Positions 1-9,600 of a stretch of DNA of 48,450 bases are shown piece after piece. The translations under genes and the position numbers were made by a program. This stretch comes from Alphaproteobacteria bacterium. GTDB taxonomy: Bacteria > Pseudomonadota > Alphaproteobacteria > Rhodospirillales > Magnetospirillaceae. Under the pieces are notes generated by a model. The model did no database searches and had not been told where the DNA came from. It saw only the letters and a list, made by a program, of their open reading frames with translations. The stretch is taken from contig JAJPHO010000069.1 in the NCBI GenBank assembly GCA_021325215.1, positions 1 through 48,450 on the forward strand. Reading direction: 5' to 3'. Every line of letters starts with the position of its first letter. The stretch's first letter is position 1.

Positions 1-107
1 ACTTTCGAAGAATCGCGACCCGCTACGATAAGAGGGCGGACATCTTCATATCCGCCGTCTTCCTCGTCGCCACACTCGTATGGTGGGCTAATTGAGTCCT
101 GACCCTA
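1..107 (+). mobile_element. Right end of an IS5-family insertion sequence (partial)
   Basis: The left edge of the window holds the last codons of a transposase (stop TGA at 93-95), followed at about 94-107 by GAGTCCTGACCCTA. I read this as the right terminal inverted repeat because it resembles IS427-group ends of the IS5 family. The rest of the element lies outside the window, so the partner repeat and target duplication cannot be seen. The stop codon of the adjacent mscS-like gene (complement of 105-107) sits at the proposed IS boundary. The repeat assignment is from memory of the family, not from a search. Confidence 0.7.
3..95 (+). CDS. IS5-family transposase, C-terminal fragment
   Basis: Frame 3 encodes 30 residues beginning FRRIATRYDKRAD and ending ATLVWWAN before the TGA stop. 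The FRRIATRYDK stretch followed by a hydrophobic tail is the typical C-terminus of IS5/IS427-group DDE transposases, where the conserved R and K follow the catalytic glutamate region. The 5' part, including the DDE residues, is outside the window, so whether the gene is intact cannot be judged. It runs tail to tail into the MscS-like gene with only about 10 bases between stop codons. Confidence 0.75.
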   Translation, partial: FRRIATRYDKRADIFISAVFLVATLVWWAN

Positions 108-1544
108 AATCGCGGTCTGATGCCGCGGCGCTCCATCAACGCTGTCGAGACGGAAGAATGCGGAGATCTTGGCGATGAGCTGCGTCACGATCGAGCTCTT
201 CGCTTTTTCCAGCTGGGCGCGCGTCCTGGTCTTTTCCTGATTGGCCAATTGCCGCACGGCCAGGACTTCGCCCATCAGCGCCGCGATTTCCGGACGGCCG
301 CGCATGACCGGCTCCAGGGCCTCGCGGGTGATCTCGTACAGCACGCTGTCCACCAGCGGACGGACGGTGGCGGCGCGCGGGGCGCCGGTCAGCAACGACA
401 TTTCACCGAAGAACTGGCCGGGAACGATCTGCCCGACATCCGTGTCGAAACCGTCGACCTCGATCGTGACCGAGAGCAATCCTTCCCGGGCGATATAAAG
501 GGAATCCCCCATGGCTCCCTGCCGCACCACCGGTTCGCCGGCATTGACCAGACGGCGCCGCATGGTCGAGCTGATCGATTCCAGTTCGCGGTCGGTCAGG
601 GCGTTGAACAGATCGACGCAGGACAGGAACGTCATCTCGTCGCTCTCGTGCGCAGCGATCGCCTTGGGCGCCTCGGTCCGCATCTGGATGATGTTTCCAG
701 GTAGCGAAAGCCGTGAGAAATAGAGATTTCTCAATATGTTACGGCTGACCCGATAGCGCAGGCGCGAGGCGGCCTCGGCATTCGGGACGTAATAGCGCAG
801 CTCCCATTCGACGCCCCGTTCGCAATAGCCCAGGATGCGGACATCCGGCGGCTTGTGCATCGCCGCGATGGCATCGACCTGCTGGGCGGCGGCGATCAGA
901 TTGCGCTCGACCTGATAGGCCGTCGCCTCCTGCGGCAGGGTGATCTTCACCCGGTCGCGGAAATAGGCATGAGGCTGGCTGAGATTGCGGATCGGCTTGG
1001 AGACCAGATAGGAGTTCGGCACGATCACCATGACCTGCTCCTCCAGCAGGACGCGGGTCTCGTGCCAGCTGACCTCGACCACCTCGCCCAGCTTGCCGTC
1101 CAGCTCGATCCAGTCACCGACCTTGACCGGCATCGACAGGCCGTTGAACAGATCCGAAATCATGTTCTTGAGCGAGATGCCGACCACCGCGACCAGCATG
1201 CCCGAGGTGGTGACCAGGCTGCCCAGCGGCACGGTCAACATGTCGCCGGCGACGAAGGCGGCGGCCACGATCCAGCAGAGAAAGGCGATCAATTGCCGCA
1301 TCAGCTTCGGCGTGGGTTCGCCGCGCCAATGGGCCGCGGCGAGGGTCAGACACCAGGTCGCGGCGAGCGCGCCCGCGGCGCAGGCCAGCAATTCGGGCAG
1401 ATTCGCCATCAGCGTCCCGAGCCGCGACGGCGCGGCCCCGGGCGATTCATCTGCCAGCAGTCCGATGCCGACCGCCAGGCCGGCAAGGATGATCGAAGCC
1501 GTCAAAGGACGATAGGAGACGGTGAAACGAAGAAAGCGCGCCAT
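105..1544 (-). CDS. MscS-family mechanosensitive channel with cyclic nucleotide-binding domain
   Basis: Inner-membrane channel that would release solutes on membrane tension, with a cytoplasmic nucleotide-sensing module. Visible order: several N-terminal hydrophobic segments, a pore helix followed by a MscS beta-domain (DLFNGLSMPVKVGDWIELDG), then a C-terminal cNMP-binding domain with the phosphate-cassette-like FGEMSLLTGAPRAATV. About 479 aa, normal for MscS-CNBD fusions. A GTG at 1550 is also in frame, but the ATG at 1544 has GGGG at a better distance (ACGGGGTGTGGCC). The stop TAG (105-107) coincides with the end of the IS element, so the last residues may have been altered by the insertion. 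The family is clear; the ligand (cAMP, cGMP or none) is unknown. Confidence 0.9.
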   Translation of the reverse strand: MARFLRFTVSYRPLTASIILAGLAVGIGLLADESPGAAPSRLGTLMANLPELLACAAGALAATWCLTLAAAHWRGEPTPKLMRQLIAFLCWIVAAAFVAGDMLTVPLGSLVTTSGMLVAVVGISLKNMISDLFNGLSMPVKVGDWIELDGKLGEVVEVSWHETRVLLEEQVMVIVPNSYLVSKPIRNLSQPHAYFRDRVKITLPQEATAYQVERNLIAAAQQVDAIAAMHKPPDVRILGYCERGVEWELRYYVPNAEAASRLRYRVSRNILRNLYFSRLSLPGNIIQMRTEAPKAIAAHESDEMTFLSCVDLFNALTDRELESISSTMRRRLVNAGEPVVRQGAMGDSLYIAREGLLSVTIEVDGFDTDVGQIVPGQFFGEMSLLTGAPRAATVRPLVDSVLYEITREALEPVMRGRPEIAALMGEVLAVRQLANQEKTRTRAQLEKAKSSIVTQLIAKISAFFRLDSVDGAPRHQTAI

Positions 1545-1644
1545 GGCCACACCCCGTTTCGATTAAATTTTTATGACACTTCACTGTAGCTGGGATTGGC
1601 CGAGAGAGCGAGAACAGACCGCTAAGCCGGCCCTCCGTGGCGTT

Positions 1645-2631
1645 TCATCGCCATCGCGCCGCACTCGCGGCATAGACGGCCCCGCGTGCCCGATTGAGAT
1701 TGCCCAATGGCCGGAATTCGGCTGGAGCATTCCACGGATTGAACGACAATGCGTCGATGCCGGCCGCCGTCGCGGCGTCCATGCGCGCCTCTGGCGGGAT
1801 AATGAGCGTAGCGAGCCCGATCGAGGGTGAAACGGCTTCGGTCCACTCGACCGCGCCATCCTCGATGGGCGTGCGGATTTCGTCGACGAACGGCTGAACC
1901 GACAGCCGAAACCTGACGTCACCCTGGCGTAGCCGCTCGGCAAAATCTGCGTGAAGGTCTTCCGCCTCCACCGTGGCCGCCGGCATCTGTGGAGTGGCGG
2001 ATAAGGGGCGCAGATTGAAGCGCACCGGACCGGCGCCGCCCCACAAATACGCCCCTCGGCTCCAGAAGCTCTCAAGCGCGAGGCCTTGCGACTTGCGAGC
2101 CCCCTGCTGGATATTGCCGAGCATCCGCTGCGCTTCAGCCTCGCCGAAATGCTCGATCAGGCGCGGCACCAGGGTCGCCCGGTCGCCGCTCGAAGCGATG
2201 ACCGCGAAGTCGACGAACTGTCGGGCATTGCGGGCATGGGAAACCGGATAATTGGTCATCAGCAGATCATGAAAGCCACCCGACGGAAGCGTCACGCGAA
2301 GGGCGATTCCGCGCATGTCGGGCGCGGTGTCGGCCTGGCACAGGGCGCTGGCATTGGAAAAGCGGATGATCGTCGGATAAGTCTCCCCGGCGTCGATATA
2401 GCCTTGACGGAAGGCTATGGGCAGATCGGCGTCGAAGACCAGGCGCGCACCGACGATTCCGACCGTGAGTTTCGCATGCAGCGTCCGTTTCGGATGATCC
2501 CAACCCGCCTTGGCCCGTGTGCTCTCTTGAATGGCCTCGATTGCCTTTGCGAGGCGCAGGAAACTCTCTTTCTCGGCCTCCGGCGATCCCCCCTCATACG
2601 TCTCGGCCCAGATCTGGTCACCACCCGTCAT
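1645..2631 (-). CDS. Catalase-family heme protein
   Basis: A 328-aa protein resembling the short catalase-like family rather than full-size catalase (about 480 aa or more). Visible catalase-fold signatures are RTLHAKLTVGIVGARLVF (putative distal His and following strand), TIIRFSNAS, DMRGIALRV and RFRLSVQPFVD. The predicted activity is peroxide or fatty-acid hydroperoxide handling with heme; the substrate is inference. The start at 2631 (MTGGDQIW) is chosen because upstream codons in this frame read as low-quality Arg/Pro-rich sequence overlapping the regulator gene, and because GGGGGCAGAGT precedes the ATG. It lies 58 bases downstream of the GlxA-like regulator on the same strand, so the two may be co-transcribed. 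Confidence 0.8.
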   Translation of the reverse strand: MTGGDQIWAETYEGGSPEAEKESFLRLAKAIEAIQESTRAKAGWDHPKRTLHAKLTVGIVGARLVFDADLPIAFRQGYIDAGETYPTIIRFSNASALCQADTAPDMRGIALRVTLPSGGFHDLLMTNYPVSHARNARQFVDFAVIASSGDRATLVPRLIEHFGEAEAQRMLGNIQQGARKSQGLALESFWSRGAYLWGGAGPVRFNLRPLSATPQMPAATVEAEDLHADFAERLRQGDVRFRLSVQPFVDEIRTPIEDGAVEWTEAVSPSIGLATLIIPPEARMDAATAAGIDALSFNPWNAPAEFRPLGNLNRARGAVYAASAARWR

Positions 2632-2689
2632 ACTCTGCCCCCGTTGCTGAAATGAGCCTCTGCACTCTATCTTGGGGAGCCGCTCCGGG

Positions 2690-3634
2690 CTAGACCGCCG
2701 CGTCCTCCCGCGCGGACCGGCGGATCGCCTGGGGCGGCTGTCCGAAGGCGCGCAGGAAGGCGCGGCGCATGCGTTCGCGGTCGGCAAAGCCGGTTTCGGC
2801 GGCCACCACATCGATCGGATGACGGGTCTGTTCCATCATCAGGCGGGCCGCCTCGACGCGCAGATTTTCCACCGCCTTGGCCGGCGACTGGCCGGTCTCG
2901 GCACGAAAGGCGCGGCTGAACTGGCGGGGACTGAGATGCGCCGCTTCGGCCAGCTGCTCGACCGACAAGTCGCTGCGCAGATTGCGCTTGGCGTAATCGA
3001 GCGCGTTCTGGATGCGGTCGGATTTGGCATCCATCTCCAGCAGCGCCGAATGCTGCGACTGGCCGCCGGCCCGGCGGTGATAGAGCACCAGCTTGCGCGC
3101 CGTCGAGCGGGCCAGCTCGGCGCCGAAATCCTTCTCGATCATGCCCAGCGCCAGATCGACCCCGGCGCTCATCCCGGCCGAGGTCCACACCGGACCATCG
3201 ATGATGAAGATGCGGTCCTCCTCCATCTTCACCCGGGGAAAACGCTTCTGCAGGTCGCGCGCGTAGAACCAATGGGTGGTGGCGCGGTGCCCATCGAGCA
3301 GTCCGGCCTCGGCCAGGACGAAGGCGCCGGTGCAGATCGCGGCGACACGGCGGCATCCGCCCAATGCCGAACGCACGAAGTCCCGCATGGCCGGCGAGGG
3401 AGGCTCGGGCTCCAGCGCGCCGGTCACGATCAGCGTGTCGAACGCCGCATTGCCGATCGGCACCGTCTCCAACCGGCTGCCGATCGAGCTCTTCTCCGAT
3501 CCGCCGGCTTCGGACAGCAGCGTGACGTCGTAAAGCGTCTCGCCCGCCGACTGATTGGCCAGCTCGAAGGCCGACAAAGCGGCCAGGGCCATCATCTGGA
3601 ACCGGGGCGACAGCAGGAAACCGATCGAAATCAT
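2690..3634 (-). CDS. GlxA-family transcriptional regulator (DJ-1/PfpI plus AraC HTH)
   Basis: A 314-aa two-domain regulator. The N-terminal DJ-1/PfpI-like domain (about 1-170) contains the nucleophile-elbow-like VAAICTGAFVLAEAGLLDG. The C-terminal AraC helix-turn-helix region (about 210-310) contains LSVEQLAEAAHLSPRQFSRA and the second HTH with IDVVAAETGF. The start at 3634 (MISIGFLLSP) is preferred over one at 3688 because it begins exactly at the DJ-1 strand and has GAGG five bases upstream. It is divergent from an SDR gene (3746) and upstream of the catalase-like gene; regulation of one or both is the natural inference. The effector is unknown. Confidence 0.88.
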   Translation of the reverse strand: MISIGFLLSPRFQMMALAALSAFELANQSAGETLYDVTLLSEAGGSEKSSIGSRLETVPIGNAAFDTLIVTGALEPEPPSPAMRDFVRSALGGCRRVAAICTGAFVLAEAGLLDGHRATTHWFYARDLQKRFPRVKMEEDRIFIIDGPVWTSAGMSAGVDLALGMIEKDFGAELARSTARKLVLYHRRAGGQSQHSALLEMDAKSDRIQNALDYAKRNLRSDLSVEQLAEAAHLSPRQFSRAFRAETGQSPAKAVENLRVEAARLMMEQTRHPIDVVAAETGFADRERMRRAFLRAFGQPPQAIRRSAREDAAV

Positions 3635-3690
3635 CGCATCCTCATCATCACATCCAGGGCGTGTCTCAAAAAGTGGTATATATGTCATTT

Positions 3691-3719
3691 AGGACAAAGT
3701 CGAGTCGGCCTAAAGTCCT
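3691..3719. promoter_or_regulatory. Imperfect inverted repeat in the GlxA/SDR divergent promoter region
   Basis: The 111-base intergenic region between the divergent regulator (start 3634) and SDR (start 3746) holds AGGAC (3691-3695) and GTCCT (3715-3719) as inverted arms, with related AAAG/TAAAG sequence next to them. It ends 26 bases before the SDR start. It could be an operator for the AraC-type protein, but AraC sites are usually direct repeats, so this is a weak call. Confidence 0.25.
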
Positions 3720-3745
3720 CCTCAGCCAAACTCAAGGAGGCCAAT

Positions 3746-4546
3746 ATGACCACCACCGTTTCCAAAGGGACTGCTCTCATCACCGGCGCCAGCTCGGGCA
3801 TCGGCGCCGTCTATGCCGACCGCCTGGCCCGCCAGGGTTATGATCTGATCCTGGTCGCCCGCAATATCGACCGCCTGCGCAGCGCCGCCACCCGCCTCAC
3901 CAGCGCGACCGGCCGTTCCGTCGAGATCGTCGCCGCCGACCTGACCAAGGCCGCGGATCTCGCCAAGGTCGAGACGCTGCTCAAGCAGGATTCCAGCATC
4001 ACCCTGCTGGTCAACAATGCCGGCGTCGGCGCCACCGCGCCGCTGCTCAATGCCGATGTCGACAAGATGCAGGCGATGATCGACATCAACGTCACCGCGC
4101 TGACCCGGCTGACCTATGCGGCCGCGCCCGGTTTCGTGGCGCGCGGCACCGGCACCATCGTCAATATCGCGTCCATCGTCGGCATCTATCCCGAACTGCT
4201 GAATGGCGTCTATGGCGGCAGCAAGGCCTTCGTCCTGGCCTTCTCGCAGTCGCTGCATCACGAGCTGGCCGCCAAGGGCGTGCGCGTCCAGGCCGTGCTG
4301 CCCGGCGCCACCGCAACCGAATTCTGGGATATCGCCGGAACCCCGGTCGCGCATCTGCCGCAGGCCATCGTGATGACCACCGAGACTATGGTCGACGCGG
4401 CGCTGGCCGGCCTCGCCCAGGGCGAACTGGTCACCATCCCGTCCCTGCCCGAGCAGAAGGATTGGGCCGCCTACGAAGCCGCCCGCCAGGCCCTGATGCC
4501 GAACCTGTCGCGGTCCGAGCCCGCCGCCCGTTACAAGGCGGCCTGA
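3746..4546 (+). CDS. SDR-family NAD(P)-dependent oxidoreductase
   Basis: A 266-aa classical short-chain dehydrogenase. The cofactor motif GASSGIG lies near residue 14, NNAG near residue 90, and the catalytic Ser (NIASIVG) and YxxxK (YGGSK) are present. The start at 3746 follows a strong AGGAGG (3735-3740) at ideal spacing; an open frame upstream overlaps the antisense regulator gene and is not coding. R in position after the glycine motif (VARN) suggests NADPH preference, as known for classical SDRs. Its 3' end overlaps the convergent histidine-kinase gene by 16 bases. The substrate cannot be inferred; linkage to the GlxA-type regulator suggests inducible expression. Confidence 0.92.
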   Translation: MTTTVSKGTALITGASSGIGAVYADRLARQGYDLILVARNIDRLRSAATRLTSATGRSVEIVAADLTKAADLAKVETLLKQDSSITLLVNNAGVGATAPLLNADVDKMQAMIDINVTALTRLTYAAAPGFVARGTGTIVNIASIVGIYPELLNGVYGGSKAFVLAFSQSLHHELAAKGVRVQAVLPGATATEFWDIAGTPVAHLPQAIVMTTETMVDAALAGLAQGELVTIPSLPEQKDWAAYEAARQALMPNLSRSEPAARYKAA

Positions 4547-5913
4547 ACCCGATCGTCGAACACCATCCGGGCCAGCAGGCCCGGATGGTTGTCGGCCAGA
4601 TCGAGGCGTCCGCCATGCAGGGACGCGATGGCGCTGACCAGGGTCAGGCCGAGACCGACGCCGGGCGTACTGCCGCGGCTGCGGTCGCCGCGGTAGAATC
4701 GCTCGACCACCCTTTGCTTCTCATCGTCGGGAATGCCCGGCCCGTCATCGCCGACCCGCAGTTCGACGGCTTCGCCTTCGCGCACCGCCTCGACCCTGAT
4801 ATGGCCGTTGGCCGGGGTGAACTTCACCGCATTGTCGATCAGATTGAACACCGCCTGGGACAGCAGCAGCGGATCGCCCGCCAGCACCGCACCCTCGGCG
4901 CCGTCACGGAAATCGAGGCTGATGCCCTTCAGCTCGGCGGCGGGGCGGTAGAATTCGGCGGCGCGCGACGCCAGCTCGGCCGGATTGACCTCGACGAAGC
5001 CCGAGCGCTGGGCACCGGCATCGATCTCGGCCAGGCGCAGCAGCGCGTTGAAAATGCCGATCACCCGGTCGACATCCTCGACCGCGTCGGCCATGCCCTC
5101 ATGCAGCTCTTCGCCGGTCGGGCGGGTCACCACCATCTCTTCGAGGCGCGAGCGCAATTCGGCCAGCGGCGTGCGCAGATCGTGGGCGATCGAGTTCGAG
5201 ACGTTGCGCACCCCATGCACCAGCTGCTCGATCTGATCGAACATGCGGTTGATGGTGATCGACAGGCTGTCGAATTCGCCGCCGCGCTCGCTGACCGGCA
5301 GACGATGCGACAGATCGCCATGGACGATGTTGGTCACGCTGCGGCTGATGGTGTCGATCTCGGACAGCACGGTGCGGCGCACCAGCCAGCCGCCGAGCAG
5401 GCCGAGACCGCACAACAGGGCGGTGGAAATGGCCAGGCCGACCCAGAAGCGGTTCTCGATCGGCGCCAGATGGGTCAGGTCGCGCCCGACCAGCAGGGTA
5501 TCGCCATTGGGCAGCAAAGCGCGCTGCACCAAGGTCCGGGTCGGGCGGCCGCCGACGTCCAGCGTAAGGGTGTAAAGTCCCGGCGCGTTGGGCACCGCGC
5601 TCGGCCAGGCCGGCAGATTGCCGGCCAGCGGATGCAGCTGGCGGTCGGCCATGAACAGCAGGCGGTCGCCGGCGATCTGCAGCGAGACGCGCTGGGCGAT
5701 GAATTCTGCCAGGCCGCTCTCGCCGCGCCGGTCATAGACCTCGACGAAGCGCTGCACATCGTCATGGATCATTTCGATGCGGCCATCCTCGATGGTCACC
5801 TGCCAGGCGTACCACAGCGGCGCCGCGAACAGAGCGAGCGCCACCACGCCCAGCGCGACATAGCCGATCGCGAGCGTCAGGGCCGAAGAGCGGGTGACCT
5901 TGGTTAACATCAT
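4531..5913 (-). CDS. Sensor histidine kinase of the efflux operon
   Basis: A 460-aa inner-membrane kinase. First transmembrane helix about 12-35, periplasmic sensor about 36-153, second helix about 155-177, HAMP about 178-232, phospho-acceptor H244 in SIAHDLRTPL, N-box NLIDNAVKFT (about 357-366), G1 DDGPGIPDD and G2 GVGLGL (about 418-423). All catalytic boxes are intact. Its ATG overlaps the stop of the response-regulator gene by 4 bases, so the two are translationally coupled. It is the last gene of the RND efflux operon and probably senses an envelope stress or a pump substrate. It overlaps the convergent SDR by 16 bases, leaving no room for a terminator between them. Confidence 0.95.
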   Translation of the reverse strand: MMLTKVTRSSALTLAIGYVALGVVALALFAAPLWYAWQVTIEDGRIEMIHDDVQRFVEVYDRRGESGLAEFIAQRVSLQIAGDRLLFMADRQLHPLAGNLPAWPSAVPNAPGLYTLTLDVGGRPTRTLVQRALLPNGDTLLVGRDLTHLAPIENRFWVGLAISTALLCGLGLLGGWLVRRTVLSEIDTISRSVTNIVHGDLSHRLPVSERGGEFDSLSITINRMFDQIEQLVHGVRNVSNSIAHDLRTPLAELRSRLEEMVVTRPTGEELHEGMADAVEDVDRVIGIFNALLRLAEIDAGAQRSGFVEVNPAELASRAAEFYRPAAELKGISLDFRDGAEGAVLAGDPLLLSQAVFNLIDNAVKFTPANGHIRVEAVREGEAVELRVGDDGPGIPDDEKQRVVERFYRGDRSRGSTPGVGLGLTLVSAIASLHGGRLDLADNHPGLLARMVFDDRVQAAL

Positions 5914-6587
5914 TCAGCCGTCATCATATAACCGGCGCCGCGCACCGTCTTCACCAGCGGCTTCTCGCCCTGGATTTCGATCTTCTGGCGCAGATTGCTG
6001 ATATGGACGTCGACGATGTTGGTCTGCGGATCGAAGTGATAATCCCAGACATTTTCCAGCAGCATGGTGCGCGTCACCACCTGGCCGACATGGCGCATCA
6101 GATATTCCAGCAGCTGGAATTCGCGCGGCTGCAGCACGACGGAACGGGCGCCCCGCGTCACCTTGCGCGAGCGCAGATCCATGTTGAGATCGCCGACGGC
6201 GAGCTGGGTGGTGTCGGCCTCGACCTGGGTGCGGCGGATCAGCGCGTCGAGGCGGGCCAGCAGCTCGCCGAAGGCGAACGGCTTGGTCAGGTAATCGTCG
6301 CCGCCGGCGCGCAGGCCCTTGATCCGCTCATCGACCGAGGACAAGGCCGACAGCACCAGGATCGGCGTGCGGTTGCCCTGCTGGCGCAAGGTTTCGATGA
6401 TGCCCAGCCCGTCGATCTGGCCGGGCAGCATGCGGTCCATGATGATGGCATCGTAGGATTCGCTGGCGGCGTAGAACAGGCCGTCACGGCCGTTCTCGAC
6501 GTGATCGATGGTGTGTCCGGCCTCGCGCAGCCCCTTCACCACGAAGCGGGACACGCGCTCATTATCCTCGACGAGCAGTACCTTCAC
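5910..6587 (-). CDS. OmpR/PhoB-family response regulator
   Basis: A 225-aa regulator with an intact receiver domain (acidic pocket E7-D8, phospho-acceptor D51, Ser80, Lys102 in LTKPF) and a winged-helix DNA-binding domain with LQPREFQLLEYLMRHVGQVVTR and the C-terminal TVRGAGYMM typical of the QseB/CusR-like branch. It sits 21 bases after the pump gene and overlaps the kinase start. Three GATTRA half-sites at 11-bp spacing upstream of the operon (12486-12513) match the architecture this family binds, which suggests autoregulation of the whole efflux operon. Confidence 0.95.
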   Translation of the reverse strand: MKVLLVEDNERVSRFVVKGLREAGHTIDHVENGRDGLFYAASESYDAIIMDRMLPGQIDGLGIIETLRQQGNRTPILVLSALSSVDERIKGLRAGGDDYLTKPFAFGELLARLDALIRRTQVEADTTQLAVGDLNMDLRSRKVTRGARSVVLQPREFQLLEYLMRHVGQVVTRTMLLENVWDYHFDPQTNIVDVHISNLRQKIEIQGEKPLVKTVRGAGYMMTAE

Positions 6588-6608
6588 GGGCGACCTCCTC
6601 AGCCGACC

Positions 6609-9600
6609 TTAATCATGGCCGCCGGCATGGACAAGCTGGGGCTCTTTCTTCGGCTTGTCATGGCCGCCATGGCCATGCGGACGGCCGCGCTGGGTCAGAC
6701 GATCGAGATAGAGATAGATCACCGGGGTGGTGAACAGGGTCAGCATCTGGCTGAGGATCAGCCCGCCCACCATGGTGTAGCCCAGCGGCTGGCGCAGCTC
6801 GGAACCGGTGCCCTGCTCCAGCATCAGCGGCAGGGCGCCCAGCAGCGCCGCCATGGTCGTCATCATGATCGGACGGAAGCGCAGCAGACAGGCCTGGCGG
6901 ATCGATTCGACCGGGCTCATCCCCTGTTCGCGCTCCGCCTGGATGGCGAAATCGACCATCATGATGCCGTTCTTCTTGACGATGCCGATCAGGAGGATGA
7001 TGCCGATCAGCGCCACGACGGAAAGATCGTAGTGGAACGCCATCAGCATCAGCAGCGCGCCGACGCCGGCCGAGGGCAGGGTGGAGAGAATGGTCAGCGG
7101 GTGGATGTAGCTCTCATAGAGCATGCCCAGGATGATGTAGACCGCGACCAGGGCGGCCATGATCAGATAGGGCTCGCTCTTCAGCGAACTCTGGAAGGCC
7201 TGGGCGGTGCCCTGGAAGGTGCCGGCGATCGAGTTCGGCATGCCGATAGCCGCCGCCTGGGCGTTGATGGCGTCGACCGCCTGGCCCAGCGCCACGCCGG
7301 GCGCCAGGTTGAAGGACAAAGTCACCGCCGGGAACTGGCCTTGATGGTTGACCGACAGCAGCGCCGTATGATCGGTGTCGAAATGCACGAAGGTCGACAG
7401 CGGCACCTGTTTCCCGGTCACCGGCGAGGTGATGTAGATCTTGTTAAGTGTATCCGGATCGGCCTGCATCTCCGGCAGGATCTCCAGCACCACATGGTAC
7501 GAGTTGGTCTGGGTGAAGTACTGCGTCACTTCACGCTGGCCGAACGCGTCATAGAGGGTGGTGTCGATCAGCGACGGCTGGATGCCGAAGCGGGCGGCCT
7601 GGTCGCGGTCGATGGTCATCGACAGGGTGGTGCCGCTGGTCTGCTGGTCCGAGGCGACGTCGCGCAGCTCGGGCAGGCCCTGCAGCTTGCCCAGCAGCTT
7701 GGGCGCCCACTCGTTCAGCTCGTCGAGATTGGAATCCTGCAGCGTGTACTGATACTGGGTGCGCGAGGTGCGGCCGCCGACATTGAGATCCTGGCTGGCC
7801 TGCAGGAACACGGTGCCGCCGGCGACCTGGTTCAGCTTGGGGCGCAGGCGGGCGATGATCTGGTCGGCACTGGCCTTGCGCTCGTTGCGCGGCTTGAGGC
7901 CGATCACCACGAAACCGGTATTGAGCGGACGGTTGCCGCCGATCGAGGTGGCCCAGCCGGAAATGTCGGGGTCCTGGGCGATCACGTCGGTCAGCTTGTG
8001 CTGGATGCGCACCATCTCTTCGAACGACACATTCTGCGCCGCGTCGGACAGGCCGGCGATGATGCCGGTATCCTGCTGCGGGAAGAAGCCCTTGGGCTCG
8101 GCGGCGTAGAGCAGTCCGGTCGCCACCACCGTCGCGATGAAGGTCAGCAAGGTGGGGAACTGGTGGCGCAGCACGAAATCGAGGCCGCGCTTATACTGGT
8201 TCACCAGCCATTCGAAAGCGTTCTCGACCGCCATATAGGCGCGGCCATGCTTGACGTGATGCTCGTTGCGCAGGAACAGCGAGCACATCATCGGCGACAA
8301 GGTCAGCGAAACGAAGGCCGACACCCCGATGGTCATGGTCACGGTGATGGCGAATTCGCGGAACAGACGGCCGATGATGCCGCCCATCAGCAGCAGCGGA
8401 ATGAACACCGCGACCAGGCTGATCGAGATGGACATGATGGTGAAGCCGATCTCGCCCGCGCCCTTGTGCGCGGCTTCGAGCGGGGTCATGCCGTCCTCGA
8501 TGTGGCGGTAGATGTTCTCCAGCATGACGATGGCGTCGTCGACGACGAAGCCAACGGCAATCGTCAAACCCATCAGCGACAGATTGTCGAGGCTGTAGCC
8601 GACCACATACATCAGCGCCAGCGTGCCGAACAAAGCGAGCGGAACGGTGATGCCGGGAATGACCGTGGCCCAGAAATTCCGCAGGAACAGGAAGATCACG
8701 CCCACCACCAGGCCGATGGTCAGCAGCAGGGTGAATTCGACGTCATCGACCGAGGCGCGGATGGTGGTGGTGCGGTCGATCACCTTGTCGACGGTGATCG
8801 AGGGGGGCACCGCGGTCATGATGCCGGGCAGCTTCTTCTCGACCTGATCGACGATGTCGATGACGTTGGCGCCGGGCTGCTTGTAGATGATCAGCAGCAC
8901 GCCCGACTTGCCGTTCTGCCAGGCGTCGATCTGGCTGTTTTCCGGCCCGTCCACCGCGCGGCCGATGTCCTTGATGCGCACCGGCGCGCCGTTCTTGTAG
9001 GCGACGATGACGTCGTTCCACGGCGCCGCCTTCAGCAGCTGGTCGTTGTTGTAGATGGTGTAATTGTGCGAATGGCCGAAGATCGCGCCCTTGGGCGCAT
9101 CGGTGGTGGCGATGTTGATCACCGAGGCGACGTCTTCGAGCTGAAGCCCGATCGCCGCCAATTTCACCGGATCGACCTGGACGCGCACCGCGGGCTTCTG
9201 CTGGCCGCCGATGACCACCTGGGCGACGCCGGTGATCTGCGAGACCTGCTGCGAAATCACGTTCTCGGCGTAATCGTCGACCTGGGTGATCGGCAGGCTG
9301 TCGGAATGGACGGCATAGATCAGCACCGGGCTATCGGCCGGGTTGATCTTGCGCTGGGTCGGCGGGGTCGGCAGGTTCTTCGGCAGCTGGCCGGCCGCCG
9401 CGTCGATGGCGGTCTGCACGTCCTGCGCCGCGGCATCGATATTGCGCCCGAGATCGAACTGCACGGTGATCGAGGTATTGCCGAGAATACTCGTCGACGT
9501 CATCTGCGAGACGCCGGGAATTTCCGCGATCTGATATTCCAGCGGCGTCGCCACCGAAGACGCCATGGTCTCCGGACTGGCGCCCGGCAGATTGGCGCTG

